Below are positions 50,601 to 62,358 of a stretch of DNA of 64,000 nucleotides, in pieces (the stretch's first letter is position 1; every line of letters begins with the position of its first letter). Location of the stretch: NCBI RefSeq assembly GCF_964204865.1, contig NC_135255.1:6105135-6169134 (forward strand), in the 5' to 3' direction. The position numbers and the translations under genes were made by a program. This DNA comes from Styela clava. Taxonomy: Eukaryota > Chordata > Ascidiacea > Stolidobranchia > Styelidae. The notes beneath the pieces are model-generated. The model did not search any database. It worked only from the letters and a program-made list of their open reading frames with translations, and had not been told where the DNA came from.

Positions 50601-53600
50601 ATACGATATTTCTTCCCAATTTGAAGATAGTTAACGATGATATGATGATATACTAAATAGAATCAGATTCGGAAATATTCGAATCGGAACTTTGTGATTC
50701 GAAATTCGATTCAAAAAAATTTATATTCGAAACTTACATCCCTAGCTTTGATACTAATTATACAATACTCACTGTGATTGCAGTCACAAAACGAAAACAA
50801 AAGTGTAATACAAAATCGCTCCATACTACCGGTAATACTTAATACAATTAAAATTTGCACAGACAAAAACAATTGCATTCCCCAAAAAGCATCCTAAAGT
50901 CGCGACCTCATAACGAAGAACTAAAAACAATTTAATTTCGGAATTCAAACAATGTACCAAAATTTTCTAAAATATTGTTATCAAACAAATAAAACTTTGG
51001 TGATATACAAAAAAATATTTCGATGAGTGTCTCGTCTCTCTGAACAAGACTTCTTTGGGCAGCAGCACAGTTCCAAGACACCACCTCATTAAAAGATTTC
51101 CGGGCGACTAGAAATTTCAAGTTTAACATGCACCAACTAAATTGGTGGCATAGAATGGTAACTGGTTCAACCAAGAATCAAACCCAAGACCTTTAAACAG
51201 TGATGCTAGCTAAGTGTTCAGCAAAAACATTTACAACCAGGACTGGGAAGCCAATGAAAATTTACACCAGGCTCTGACTCCACAACTACTAGCTAACAAA
51301 AATTAAAAGAAATTTGAACTCTGACCCCAGCTGCAAAAGAAAATATTTTAAAAAAAAACTTTGGCCTTTTCACTTACTGTTATGGTTGATGATACACAAG
51401 CCAAGAAAGAATAAAATCGCAGTTCTTCTCAAGATCTTATAAGCAATTTCCCATTTTGGTGTTGCTTTTCTTTCTAAACTATCAATCGACAACACAATAT
51501 TTATCCCCATAATAAACATGAACCATGGAAACACCAGATCAGCAACAGTTAATCCTGAAAAAGTATAAATGAAATAGGTCAATATTCAATAAAATTATAT
51601 ATAGAAAAATGAATGAGAAGAGAGAATGTAAGAGAAAACGGTATAGAACTAATCATCGTTATGGCGCTCCAGAAATAGCCTACTGGTATATATGGAGCTA
51701 ACTAAATTTGTTCGCCTATTTTACATCAAGTTGTGTAAAGGGACTGAAACCTATGGGCAGAGGGTATATTTACTTGGCTAACACAGACAGTCCCCGAACT
51801 CGTAATAGAACAAAATGAGGAAAATCGGAATAAAATTATGGCCTAATCCTAACCTGGTACACACACTACAGGAGAACAACAATGCATCATAGACTAATAA
51901 AATTAAATATTTATAAGATACTTGATGAATATCCTTTATAGTGAAAATAAATCTAAAATAGGTTCAAAAATTGTTTCATTTGGTCATCGGTTAATAGCTT
52001 ATAATAAGAGCTTATCATATTATTTTATTCTGTCTGTGTGGAATTAAATTGCTCTCTAAGATTGAGAATCAGTAAGAACTCATTCAGCGAATTCACCAGC
52101 AAAGATTTTAAGTGAGATTCATAAATATAAAAGATTAATTTTGCTTCTTTCGAGTTATCACTATAGAATCAACATTTTCACAACGCTGAAAGAGGCTGAA
52201 AAATTCACAAGAGAATCATTAGTTACAACTTACAAGAGCTACCAGAATATCAAATTTAATCGAATTTGATTGATATTTTAATAGAATCAACCTTGGGCCA
52301 CTGAAGGCTACAAAAAATTATTTGTTAAGTTGTAACATTGCCACAGTGTGCATAAAGCAAATATCGCAAACTGCATACCAACAAAAACATTGTTTGATTA
52401 TTGAATAGTTTTAATTAAAGTTTATTGTAGAATTTATACTATCAAATAATCATGTAATATTCAATCATATCACATGCATTTTTTGACTTTTTGAAATGAA
52501 TAAATAAATAAGGCAAATATCCAAATATTGGTATTAGAGAATTCTTTCATAAATTTGAAAACATTTAACAATCACATTATTAATCTATAGAATTATATAT
52601 GGCAAATTTGTAACGTACACAATAGCAAAAATTGTTATACAGTTATATAGAATATAAGTGTTTAAATTAATTTTTTTTGCGTTTTAAATCAATTTTCATG
52701 TGTCCGGCAAGTGAATTAACATCATTGAATAATTTTCATACCAAATAAAAATATTCAAAATACATTTTTCAATATAAAAAAGGTATCTCAACAAATGATA
52801 ATTTTTCGAAGAAATACAATCAATAGAACCCACATGATTCTGGGTTTAAAAAACGGATTGCACAAAAAATCATTCTGAATAATTAATTTATTCAAATTTT
52901 CGAATCAAATTTATTGAATCATATGCATGGCACACACTGGTTTACCATTCCAAGCAACATGGGCGAAAAACCAATAAGAGCCTCCTCCATAGTTGACAAA
53001 TATCATGATCACGATACACATTCTAAAGTATATGAAGACTCAGTTAATAAATATAAAAGTATCAGTGGACGTACCATGCCATGGTGAATGATGAAAGAAC
53101 CAATACCATCCACCTTTATAATTGACAAATACCATGATCACAATGCAGATGCTGTAAAAATCATATTATATAAAAAATATTTCTTTGTTATGTTTCAGTA
53201 GGCTAGTTCGCCATAGAAGATTTCATGTCATAAATTTGATCGTCTGTGTACTAAAATATTTAATCAAACAGTTAAAAAGTTAAAAATATTTCATCTCGGT
53301 ATATAAGTGTGAGCATCTGCCAGCCTAGTTTGAAATGCAAAAGCAAATATAGCACATAAATAACATTTTCAAGATAATTTGTTAAATGCATGGTTATGTG
53401 TACTCACTCAGAAGTAAAAGAAAGGTAATGGGCGACCTCTGAAATATCAAGATGAATTTTTCGAACAGTTTGTTGAGAGGTTACAAGTCATGTATTGATG
53501 TACAATCACTAGAGCTTGGAATGTTAATCGGTAAACCATTTTTAGATGGTAAATGGTTACGACTTATTTTATTTAATCGTTAACTGACATCTCGGCTACA

Positions 53601-56600
53601 AATCACCTTTATACTGTATAATTTCTTCAAAAATGATTAGTCCATCGCAAATATATCTGCTGTGGCGTTGAATTGAAAAAAAGTCCCACTAACTGTATTT
53701 GTGAGAACCCAAAAATTAAAAAAAACAAAGCTTTGGAACCATTTGGACATCTCAAATTAAAGCTTATTACGTCAAACATCACACTGCGTTTATTTGGTTA
53801 TTCAGTTAATTCACCCGATTAACTGTTAATAAAGTTATTTCCCTTGAATTCTCAGCTATAATAATCACTTCACAACTCTAATAATAACTAAACCTATCCA
53901 CTTTTGACAGAGATAGTATTTAAAACGTAAAAATATTTTTCAATCATAAATTTGTTGAATAATTGAAAAACATAATAACTCACCCTCTGAAAGAATCTAC
54001 GGACTTCATACGTTCTCTGGCAGGCCTTGGTTCTGGAACCATGGTTTCATCCATTGTGGTAGTACTTCCAAGATCCTAAAATATATTGTAATATTCATAA
54101 AAAATTCTGCCATGAAACATCTCAATAATGTACATAAATAATAATTCACTGGATGAAAAATCCACCAATAAACAACCACCCCAGTGATGAAGATGCAATA
54201 ATTATTCTTGATTGCTGAAATGATTAATTACAAAGATTTGTTTACATGAGATATACTTTTATGGAACAGCAAAACCTGGCTATCAGTAAAGGTGCACATT
54301 GCCAAGTTCACATGTGACTACAGTCAAGATACTTTTTTCATCATTAAGTAAATAGCCTACTTAATAAAAAGCATTTGGTTCTTCTATGAGTACGGAATGA
54401 CCAAGCCATTTGGAAGATATCCGAGAACATAACTTTTGTGCAAATGATCCTGGATTACTAAAACTTTTGTGTGCAATCATACACAAACAGGAGTTAAATA
54501 AATTTTCTACATTTTCATAGAATTAAGAAATTTATGAGTTCTGTTTTTGGATCAGCCTGTATATTGGGGAAAACTCTCTATCTATCAACCTATTTTTTAC
54601 TTCAGTCACGTTTATTATTCGATTTTCAAGAGCATGGCTTTTGTCTGTATTTCTAAGGAAAACACAACATAATTTAGTATGTTCAAATTGTACATTTTTA
54701 TTACAAGTCATGATCATATTATTATAATTATAAACATTGTATCAAAACAGACAATATCGGATAACTTGTCTGAATGTCTTTAATTCAACTCAGTGTTGAC
54801 TAAATAGACTAAACAGAGTAAAATGAATTTAAAAAAAAGCAGCGTAAGTTTATGTGAAATTTGACATTATACAACAATAGAAAAATTACCCTTCTTAGAA
54901 ATACTAAAACAATTCAAAAATCATGAGTATGCCAATCATGTTCAAGCATGGCGAAACTTTTATGCTCACATTGTAATTTTCTGCAGAGAAAGAAGTAATA
55001 ACAGTTTCTTTCAATGTTTTAAGACGAACATCCTTTGAAAAAAATGATGAAGATTGCAAATGACTATTGCACGATGGCTTTTTCATAATACGTACGATCA
55101 CATATTTATAAAGTTTTAGGAAAATTTGACTTAACAGTGGCCTGGAGTATAGAATGTTGGGCAAAGTTGACATTGCAAATTAAAGACGTGCCTCAAGTGC
55201 CTTAAATAAAAAACATAAACAACAACAAAAATTTACACCTATATTTGAGATGTTCTATAAATTTAAAAAAATAGAAATTTGTGGCATAGGATACCCATAC
55301 ATGCATACTTACTGAATTGATAAATCTGTCCACTGATTCAGATCTATTCAACAATCTTCGACTATAAAATGTATCAACAATGGAGTATACAATTGCAAGG
55401 CCAAGAAGAATGCAAAATGCCACAAGGATAGCTGGGAATATAAAAACATAGAATTATAATTAGATGTAACATTATTATAAAAATATTGAGAGATTTCAAT
55501 GGATTCTTGTGTAGTAGCTGCTTTTATGGTGGCGAACCTATGGTTTGACTTTGCTATATTGTGGCTGTTGTTGTTCTCATTAGAGCTGTGAAAAAATCAC
55601 TTTTCTCCGCGACCAATGGACCAATCCAATTCAAATTTCAAGTTCTTGAAGATGGACAAAATCGCTAAAAGGCTGTTTTTTTATTATTTTTCTAAATATA
55701 CCCAAATTTTGTTGGTTTTATATATCATGGGCACACCTTTATATGACATTCGGTATTTTTCTTTCAACATTAGGCCGGAATTTTGCTGACGCAGACAAAG
55801 AGCAACTACTAATTAGTGACATTTTTGAAGCAGAGAATAAAAAAGAAAACTAAAAAAAAATCAGAAATTATTATAAAATACCAACTAAAAACTCAACTTC
55901 AAAAATTTGAATTTAACCTAAAACAAAACGTAAAAACTTGAAACTAAGAAATTAGTTACCAAGATTCATAAATTGCACGATCTTGCGAGTAAAAAAACAA
56001 ATAAAAAACAGATACTTACGTAAGTATGAGTTCCATGGTTTTGTGACAACTGTAATTCCATTGGATGAACAACTTGCATTGGTTGTTGTATCTCGTATTT
56101 CTATTTGCCAGGTATATTCCCCTCTCTCACCAAAATGATATGATACATTCTCGCTATGAAAATAATACAAACAATGAGAAACATAGATTATTAATAATCA
56201 CCAGCACATGAAGGACCTTTTTAATGCGCATTTACCTTGAACGTTTCTAGTTAATTAAGCACCGCAGGCATTTATACAGCGCGCGCCACTTTTGTAGCGG
56301 TAGCTTAGCTTGGGGACACATACACGGAAAATCCATACTTCATTACAACAATCCCTCTAATAAAATAAAAAATTTTGGCAATCACCTTATATTTAGCTAA
56401 CAACAGCGAGAGAAAAGAAAGAACATTGGGTGTATCTTATCTTAGAAAAGTGAAAAGTAAGTTCAGATCATTGATTCTTAACAGTGCCTTATAAAACTGT
56501 GTTCCCTTTTTCAATAATAGTCTGGTCTAGACTGAAAAGGGTGAAAAACACTATACAAATGATCCAGTACCTGCACGATATGTTAGATTTACTGAGGTTG

Positions 56601-58135
56601 GACATGAACATGACATTTGAATTCCACTTTGAATCTACAAGAAATGTCGTTGTATAGTGCTTATGAATCCCTGTTATATTCGTCACATAGTAGTACGAAC
56701 ACTGAAAGCAAACAAAAATCAATCAGAGGTATGTGGTTTGAGAGTATGGTTGAACACTAATTTTTTTTCAATTAGTGTTATAATTGATATGTAGATAGAG
56801 CTGCAATCTCATTCATAAACCACAGTGCAATAAACTCAGGTGGGCAATGGTGAATAAAATGAATCCTCTCTTGAAAATCTAGCGTTTCTTGTCCAAAGTC
56901 ATATTGAAGACAATGATATGAAAAATCTCATACGATGTTATTATAAATAAGGTAAACAGAATTTCTGAGATCAGTAGAACATTTATTGTAGATCAAATAA
57001 ATTACTGATCCGAAACAAACCTCGTTTTAAAGAGAGATATTAGTTTATGATAAAAACAGAAGAAATGATTTTTGGGCAGTTAAATATGATATTTATGTAT
57101 TATCATTTACGAATAATTCACCCAAACTCGGTCTAGTACCCGCACTGTCACAAGCAATTTAAGCCAGTTTCAAATATTTTTACCGGTAGTTGTTTTTGTG
57201 CAGTAAAATAGCATTGTGCGATAACAATCGTTGAATATACTTCATTATGATTGTATATACTAGAAATGGAACAGTTTTCAATTAAAATTTACGGCGCTCC
57301 AGAAGTATGTGTCCCAATATGGAGATACCCAGTAACTAATTTTGTTCGTCTACTTCACATCAAGTTGTGTAAAGGGACTGAAACCTATGGGCAGAGGGTA
57401 TATTCACTTGGCTAACACAGACAGTCCCCGAACTCATATTGGAACTGAAAAAAGGAAAATCTGAATATGATTATGACATTATAACACCTTATTCACTAAC
57501 TAAAAGAATACATTTCAGAAACAAGGTGAATTCAAAACATAATCATATATTCAAAACAAAATATCATGAAACGTTGAGATCTCTATTTGCCCATGCGAAC
57601 GTGAACAGTAATAACATCGATGCAATCACTACTCACATTATGACAATAATCAGAAAGAAAGTATATCTGCACAGGATATGATAAATTGTTTTTGTTGTCA
57701 TCAATTAGAGCGTGAACAAAAACTGTCAGTTTCGCAGTGTCAACTTTGAACTTTAGAGACTTTGAATCGACCAATGGGTGAGCAGACTTCTTTTGAATAA
57801 AAGCTTCTCCGACTTCTTTTGGATGAAACTCTTGAGCCTTTGCTGCTTAAAGAATTGATAATAAACGAAGATGTTGATTTTTCGGTTCAAACTGAAGCAG
57901 TACATAACCTCTGAGATTTATTCATATTATTGCAATATAGACATTATTTTGCAGATTACACAAGGTGAACAGTTGATAATAATTACTACATAACAACAAG
58001 TAATGACACAATCACCACAAGTGTGTGATAAAGTAATCAGACCAAAACATTCATAATATACATAGCCTACATACCTGCGATCATAGCCAGCACCAAAATA
58101 ACAATAGATGTCGATCTAGCGACTGAACTAGACAT
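44612..58135 (-). CDS. HGSNAT: Heparan-alpha-glucosaminide N-acetyltransferase, 15 exons
   Basis: HGSNAT sits in the lysosomal membrane and moves acetyl from cytosolic acetyl-CoA to the terminal glucosamine of heparan sulfate. Exons in gene order (complement): 58075-58135, 57637-57845, 56571-56701, 56020-56153, 55313-55431, 53984-54075, then 53075-53151 or 52946-53022, 51378-51554, 49680-49814, 48518-48653, 47774-47900, 47061-47162, 45752-45897, 45030-45142 and 44612-44793. They total 1941 bp, or 646 residues, close to the human 635/663. Exon 1 encodes a signal peptide ([11 protein letters not shown]). A cysteine-containing lumenal part follows, then the conserved membrane core: [73 protein letters not shown] and [20 protein letters not shown]. 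Exon 7 exists in two versions. Introns hold several mobile elements. Confidence 0.96.
46496..46777. repeat. Identical 77-bp direct repeats 205 bp apart
   Basis: Bases 46496-46572 and 46701-46777 are identical. The 128-bp spacer (46573-46700) is full of short palindromes such as CGATATATCGG and GGCCGATAT. The second copy is continuous with the SINE tail; the first is a stand-alone duplicate. Confidence 0.9.
46693..46967 (-). mobile_element. tRNA-derived SINE, copy 2, in an HGSNAT intron
   Basis: The minus strand reads GTGTGGCACATCATGCTAAG, then a box-B-like TGTTTGAATCTTG, and the AGATTGCTGGACTCCTCGC body shared with the copy at 43.4-43.7 kb. The 3' boundary near the CCCCGGGG is approximate. 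Confidence 0.6.
48696..48995. mobile_element. hAT MITE (300 bp) in an HGSNAT intron
   Basis: The left end is CAGGGATGGGCAAG; the right end TTGTCCATGTCGG is a weak inverted match. The flanks GTATAGAG (48688-48695) and TTATAGAG (48996-49003) form an 8-bp duplication with one mismatch. Confidence 0.65.
49291..49544. mobile_element. Pogo/Tigger-like MITE (254 bp) in an HGSNAT intron
   Basis: The ends CCGTATACCATCGCATATAA and the complement of TTATATGTGAGAATATACGG are inverted repeats flanked by TA (49289-49290 and 49545-49546). The CCGTAT end motif is shared with 37217-37924 and 58935-59523. Confidence 0.8.
50139..50744. mobile_element. Non-autonomous hAT element, second copy of the TAGGGATGTAAG family
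   Basis: The perfect 8-bp duplication GCTTTGAT lies at 50131-50138 and 50745-50752. The inverted ends are TAGGGATGTAAGTTCC and the complement of GAAACTTACATCCCTA. It lies in an HGSNAT intron and matches the outer element at 36364-37934 at both ends. Confidence 0.92.
51663..51874 (+). mobile_element. MITE, copy 3 of the four-copy family
   Basis: Left end GGCGCTCCAGAA and right end GGTACACACACTACAGGAG, with the conserved interior CTTGGCTAACACAGACAGTC. It lies in an HGSNAT intron; no clear target duplication. Confidence 0.8.
52946..53022 (-). CDS. HGSNAT: HGSNAT alternative exon 7b
   Basis: Seventy-seven bases with acceptor CATATACTTTAG and donor GTAAAC. It encodes the [20 protein letters not shown] segment followed by HVAWNG. 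It occupies the same place in the protein as exon 7a, and its length and phase are identical. It keeps the asparagine and histidine that correspond to human N258 and catalytic H269, and the asparagine matching N273. Confidence 0.88.
53075..53151 (-). CDS. HGSNAT: HGSNAT alternative exon 7a
   Basis: Seventy-seven bases after the acceptor ATTTTTACAG, with donor GTACGT. It encodes [20 protein letters not shown] followed by HSPWHG. The residues matching human N258 and H269 are kept, but the position of N273 is histidine. The 52-bp gap to exon 7b is very short for an intron, which would hinder joining 7a to 7b. Confidence 0.88.
57293..57485 (+). mobile_element. MITE, copy 4, right end lost
   Basis: It starts GGCGCTCCAGAAGTATGTGT and follows the family through the GGAAAATC(T/G)GAATA region, then diverges near 57485. 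It lies in HGSNAT intron 2. Confidence 0.75.
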
Positions 58136-58934
58136 TGTTTCGTTCTCTTGACTTCTAATAATGGATTTTACCATGAAGAACTATGAACATAAGTAAATCG
58201 ACTACAGTGTTGTAAATTACATTATAAATAAGTCTAAATTAGAAATTAATGACACATTATTGCAAAGGAGTTTTTTTTTTATCAAGGTCTAATTTTGAAA
58301 GATGTCATTCATGACTGCACTCGTATCAGAGAAAGTTGACATAAATTAACGAATAACAGCAATTTTTAGGAATACTACTTATACTTGCACAATTTTCAAC
58401 AGAAAAAACAATCGATAGGGGTGGGCATTATAAATAAGTTTCAATCAAGTTGAACAACAAGTTAATGCACAAAATTAAAGAATTTCTACTAGGACTATTT
58501 GAACACAGATGTCTTGTGTCAAAAGAATGATCAGCACAATAATGAATTAATTGATGTTGTCAGCTGGGAAATGACAGGATTTTTACATAGGAAAAATGAG
58601 GCCAATGATTTAGATTTCCAGCAATTGTAGCATTAGATACCAATCTGAGGCAAATTATATCGAATATGAGAAAGTTTATTTGATGATATAAAATATCTAT
58701 TCAATTGATTTGAATATTATCAAGTTTAGTAACATTCAAAACGCTCACTCATAATAACATACTGAATCTGAAATTGAGCATGCTGCTTATTTTGTATGAA
58801 ACTGCCAAATACAAACCCTCTTTTATTCTCAATCCAAGTCAGAGAGCCATGAAAATTCTGCATAAATCACAACCTTGCACCAGCATGAGCTTATAAAATT
58901 CAAAACCCTAAGAAGATATTTTTTATTGTACATA
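58136..58934. other. HGSNAT upstream region, no gene seen
   Basis: It should include the HGSNAT promoter. A weak acceptor-like ATTATTAG lies about 20 bases before the ATG. Nothing else is supported. Confidence 0.4.
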
Positions 58935-59523
58935 ACGTATATGCTTGTTTTACCGCCCGATCTTGATTAAGGACCTGTTTGAATAGCCGCCCGCCCGTGT
59001 GAACAGAACATAAAAATAAATAAGGGCCAGTGCTTGAATACCCGCCCGATGTAAAAGCTGATTTTTCAGTGGTAGAGAACAATAGGAAATAAGAAGCGCT
59101 TTTGTCACAACGCTGTGGAATTTTAAGCGCTGGTAGATAACACTCACGCCTTCGCGTCCAATTACATAACAGATAGCATTGATTATGTAACACCGTGGTT
59201 CTCAAACTGGGCGCCGCGACGCCCAAGTGCGTCGTTTCAATATTAATAGGGCGTCGCAAAACTTTTTTTCTTTTGTGGATTTGTACCCGCGGTGCGTAGA
59301 AAAAGTTAAAATTTTCGTTTAAATCATACTTGAGAACTGGAAATGACAATATATTAATTATTGTAACGATCGATCTTGTTTATTTTTATATATTTTTGTG
59401 TATAATTTTACTTTAAAAATAACAAGCGCCCGTGCTTGAATAAAGGCCAGTTTGAATGAGGGCCCGGTTAGTGAGTTTGGTTAAAAAAATATATGCCCGG
59501 GCTACAAAACCTAGCAAATACGG
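58935..59523. mobile_element. Pogo/Tigger-like non-autonomous element (589 bp)
   Basis: The ends ACGTATATGCTTGTTTTACC and the complement of TACAAAACCTAGCAAATACG plus G are imperfect inverted repeats, flanked by TA at 58933-58934 and 59524-59525. A hAT-like segment (CCGTGGTTCTCAAACTGGGC at 59193 to TGAGAACTGG at 59340) appears nested inside, without a clear duplication. Confidence 0.65.
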
Positions 59524-60037
59524 TACCCTAATTAAATTTAAACATAAATCTATATCTTACAAATGTTGTGGAACTCAATACCCAAACTGAATTTTGATGT
59601 GTATTGTGTATCATGGAAAAGAATTATCAAAATAATCATACAGACATACACATACCACAGATGACAATTATTAAAATACCCCTGGATTTGAAAAATTAAG
59701 AAAAAAACGCAAAGAACCACAATTAGGAAATAGAAATTATGCTCAATAATTACAATAAAAGTCCAGGATTCAATGTCTTTCAAATTGAATTGACGACATT
59801 GAAAGGGACAACTTGAAAATAATTGTTATCAGTTGAGATTGTCGAAAACTTATTTTGCTGCAAAATGACTCTGTTATTGGTAAAAACACAAACCAATCAT
59901 AAACCTCAATATACAGCACATTTCTAATACTCGTTCATCTTCATTAATAATAGTATTTTCCTTAATAATTTTGCCTTCAAATGTCTTCCTCGACCTCCAA
60001 ACACATCTTTGATTTGACTTCAATTCATGAAAATATA

Positions 60038-60718
60038 TCATGAAGACTCCTTCGCAAGACCTTCATATAGTTGTAATGATAGTGTAGCAATCACGGACGT
60101 AAATACAGCTCTCAACAACAGTGAAACCCATGGTGAAAAACCTGCTGCAATAGAAATAACTTCAACAATAAAATTCCGGAACACAGACATGGTGAGAAGA
60201 GCTGTGACAACAGGTACAAGGTTCTTGTTTAGGTCCGTACGTAAATATGCCCATACAAGGGCCGAAACTGCCATAACATGAACGAGAGTGATGTTAGCAT
60301 CGAGTGACATTCTCATGAATTTCCAATCAAATTCTAAGCCTCTCGCTCCGACCCAGAAAGGAATTAGATTGGTGAAAACGACTTCTGCACCTGACCATCC
60401 CATTCCAGCGATTAGTACTTTCAATTCGGGTTTTCCAATGGTTCGATTGATGATGAAATAAATTCCGACAAGATCAATAAAATCAACGAGAGTTTTTAAA
60501 AATTCTGCCATCACATTAAAATCGCTTCCCGTATTTTCCATAGTAGGAAAGAACGTAGCAAGTAACATCATTTTTCCAAGTTGAGTCACCATATAAATAA
60601 ATCCAGCGAAAACGACACGGCTTAGAGCATTATACTCTGATAAAATAGACGTCTTATAGGCAACAACGTATGGTGCATAAGCCAGAGCCATACAATTGAG
60701 AAAGTGAACGAAAGTCAT
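60038..60718 (-). CDS. TMEM147: Transmembrane protein 147, intronless
   Basis: TMEM147 is a multi-pass ER membrane protein of the Nicalin-NOMO (BOS) complex that assists multipass translocon function. The 226-residue product, against 224 in human, aligns along its length: NCMALAYAPYVVAYK, ATFFPT, GMGWSGAEVV, PFWVGARGLEFDWKFM and SLDANITLVH. Seven or so hydrophobic segments are visible. The ATG at 60718 matches the vertebrate start. The frame is open 29 codons further, but a strong splice acceptor (TTTCTAGATTATTTACAG) falls in that stretch, so the longer form is unlikely. HGSNAT lies downstream on the same strand, 1.9 kb away. Confidence 0.95.
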   Translation of the reverse strand: MTFVHFLNCMALAYAPYVVAYKTSILSEYNALSRVVFAGFIYMVTQLGKMMLLATFFPTMENTGSDFNVMAEFLKTLVDFIDLVGIYFIINRTIGKPELKVLIAGMGWSGAEVVFTNLIPFWVGARGLEFDWKFMRMSLDANITLVHVMAVSALVWAYLRTDLNKNLVPVVTALLTMSVFRNFIVEVISIAAGFSPWVSLLLRAVFTSVIATLSLQLYEGLAKESS

Positions 60719-60742
60719 GTTCAATTTGAGCTTTGCTGAAAC

Positions 60743-60745
60743 CTG
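60743..60745 (-). other. Splice acceptor 24 bases upstream of the TMEM147 start
   Basis: The minus strand reads CTTTCTTTCTAGATTATTTACAG before base 60742. This is a good pyrimidine tract and CAG with no upstream coding exon, so it is either a 5' UTR intron or a trans-splice site. Confidence 0.6.
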
Positions 60746-60805
60746 TAAATAATCTAGAAAGAAAGAAAAAAACAGAATTGCTTGAAATGAAATAGATGAC
60801 AACAT

Positions 60806-61329
60806 AATGTAAATAAATAAAGTTTGGACGCAGTAGCCATCATCTCTACTACGAAAATCGGAATCACATTACAAAATATATCTCAATAAAAATGAAATCA
60901 TGAAAAATAGGTATATTGAAATAAGTATTGAAGGTGTATATTTCTAGGTGATGTGTTAACAAACGAAAGCCAAATCACTATCTCACTCCAAAAACGAAAC
61001 TATTTGGCAGTGATGGAATGTCTTCAAGTAGCAGACTTGCCATACAATTCATGTGAAAGACGGACGGTTGGTGCCTGATGAAAAAAAAATGATGTGAATA
61101 CATTTCAAATTTATTCACTTATAATCATATATTTTGATTTACACACATTTCAAAGAGAACATAGTAAATTCTTCTCAACTCTCAGCACCAAAAAGCGAAA
61201 AATAAAAAAATGAATATAGGAACGAAACATTGTGATCTCCATAAGATATTCGAATTATTAGGTAGCAAAAATATTCTATTTTATTTGAATTGATAAAATA
61301 GTTGAATATGATGAAAGTGATCTGATTAT

Positions 61330-61364
<35 letters not shown>

Positions 61365-62358
61365 GAGTCCAACCGTCATTACTTAAATATACCAAATACC
61401 TTCCATAGCAATGACAATTGACAATGACGATTGAATCAATATCAAATTAAATAGGTTCATCACATATAGAGTCAGAGAATAGAAGAAACCTTTAGAAGCA
61501 AATAAGCTAAGTGAACATGATTCTCATAAATAAACCGACAATCAAAAAAAATCAAAATGATTGTACAAAATTAGTACCAAGGTTCTGTGACGTTTTTTAA
61601 AAAAATCCTTTCCAAAAAATAGTAATAAAATAAATAAATAAATGCACTCATACTCATTTTAGCATTCTGAATTACGGTAATCACAATCACAACTCATTGA
61701 TTGTACAATTAGCAAGGTCTGGACATATTCAAGTACATCATGTGACTCATGTCATCTTTTTTAGTCTTGTGAAGAAATACGCATTTTTATGAGAATAGTT
61801 CAGTTTATAGGTTTATATGTTATGTGGTACAGCATAACGTTTTTCCAAATCTGAATGAGTTTTCTGAATATCATGCCTGTCGGGCTGTAACATCTTATGC
61901 CTGAACCAGGAATTAATTTTATCAACTCCGAAATATATGAACGGATTTAAATCAAAGTAGAATTTCAAGTTTCTTTGGCATTTTTAATAGAAGTATAAGA
62001 ATATTGGATCAGAAAATCAAAAATTACAATTCTGATATCAAATCCCATAAGTGTTTGCTAGGGTAGATAATCACAAAGACATATCACCAAAAAAAAAATA
62101 TAGTAGTATTATGAGAAATACAATGCTTTGCAAATTGCAATAAACAAAAAGAACAGCTAACACATATGAGCAGGAAAAGTAAATAGAGAAAGCTTAAGCG
62201 GCATTTTTACAACATATTTTTAACTGCACAAAAATGTACGGTCATCTATAATTCAAACAAGAGCAATGTATGGACTTGAGACAATTACGAATGATGGCAT
62301 CTGAATCCATGACCATAGTTAGACCAAAATCTACGACTATAAATAAATTTACATTAAG
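60806..62358. other. Intergenic DNA between TMEM147 and the polyhomeotic-like gene
   Basis: No gene is recognisable. It contains a (TA)16 microsatellite and should include the 3' UTR of the gene to the right. Confidence 0.45.
61332..61363. repeat. (TA)16 microsatellite
   Basis: Thirty-two bases of uninterrupted TA dinucleotide. Confidence 0.95.

Noticed and set aside
58900-59349. 149-codon minus-strand frame
   Set aside because: It lies across a pogo-like element with a nested hAT-like segment and has no recognisable domain or splice context.
60719-60805. N-terminal extension of TMEM147
   Set aside because: The homologous start is the ATG at 60718, and a strong splice acceptor lies within the extension.
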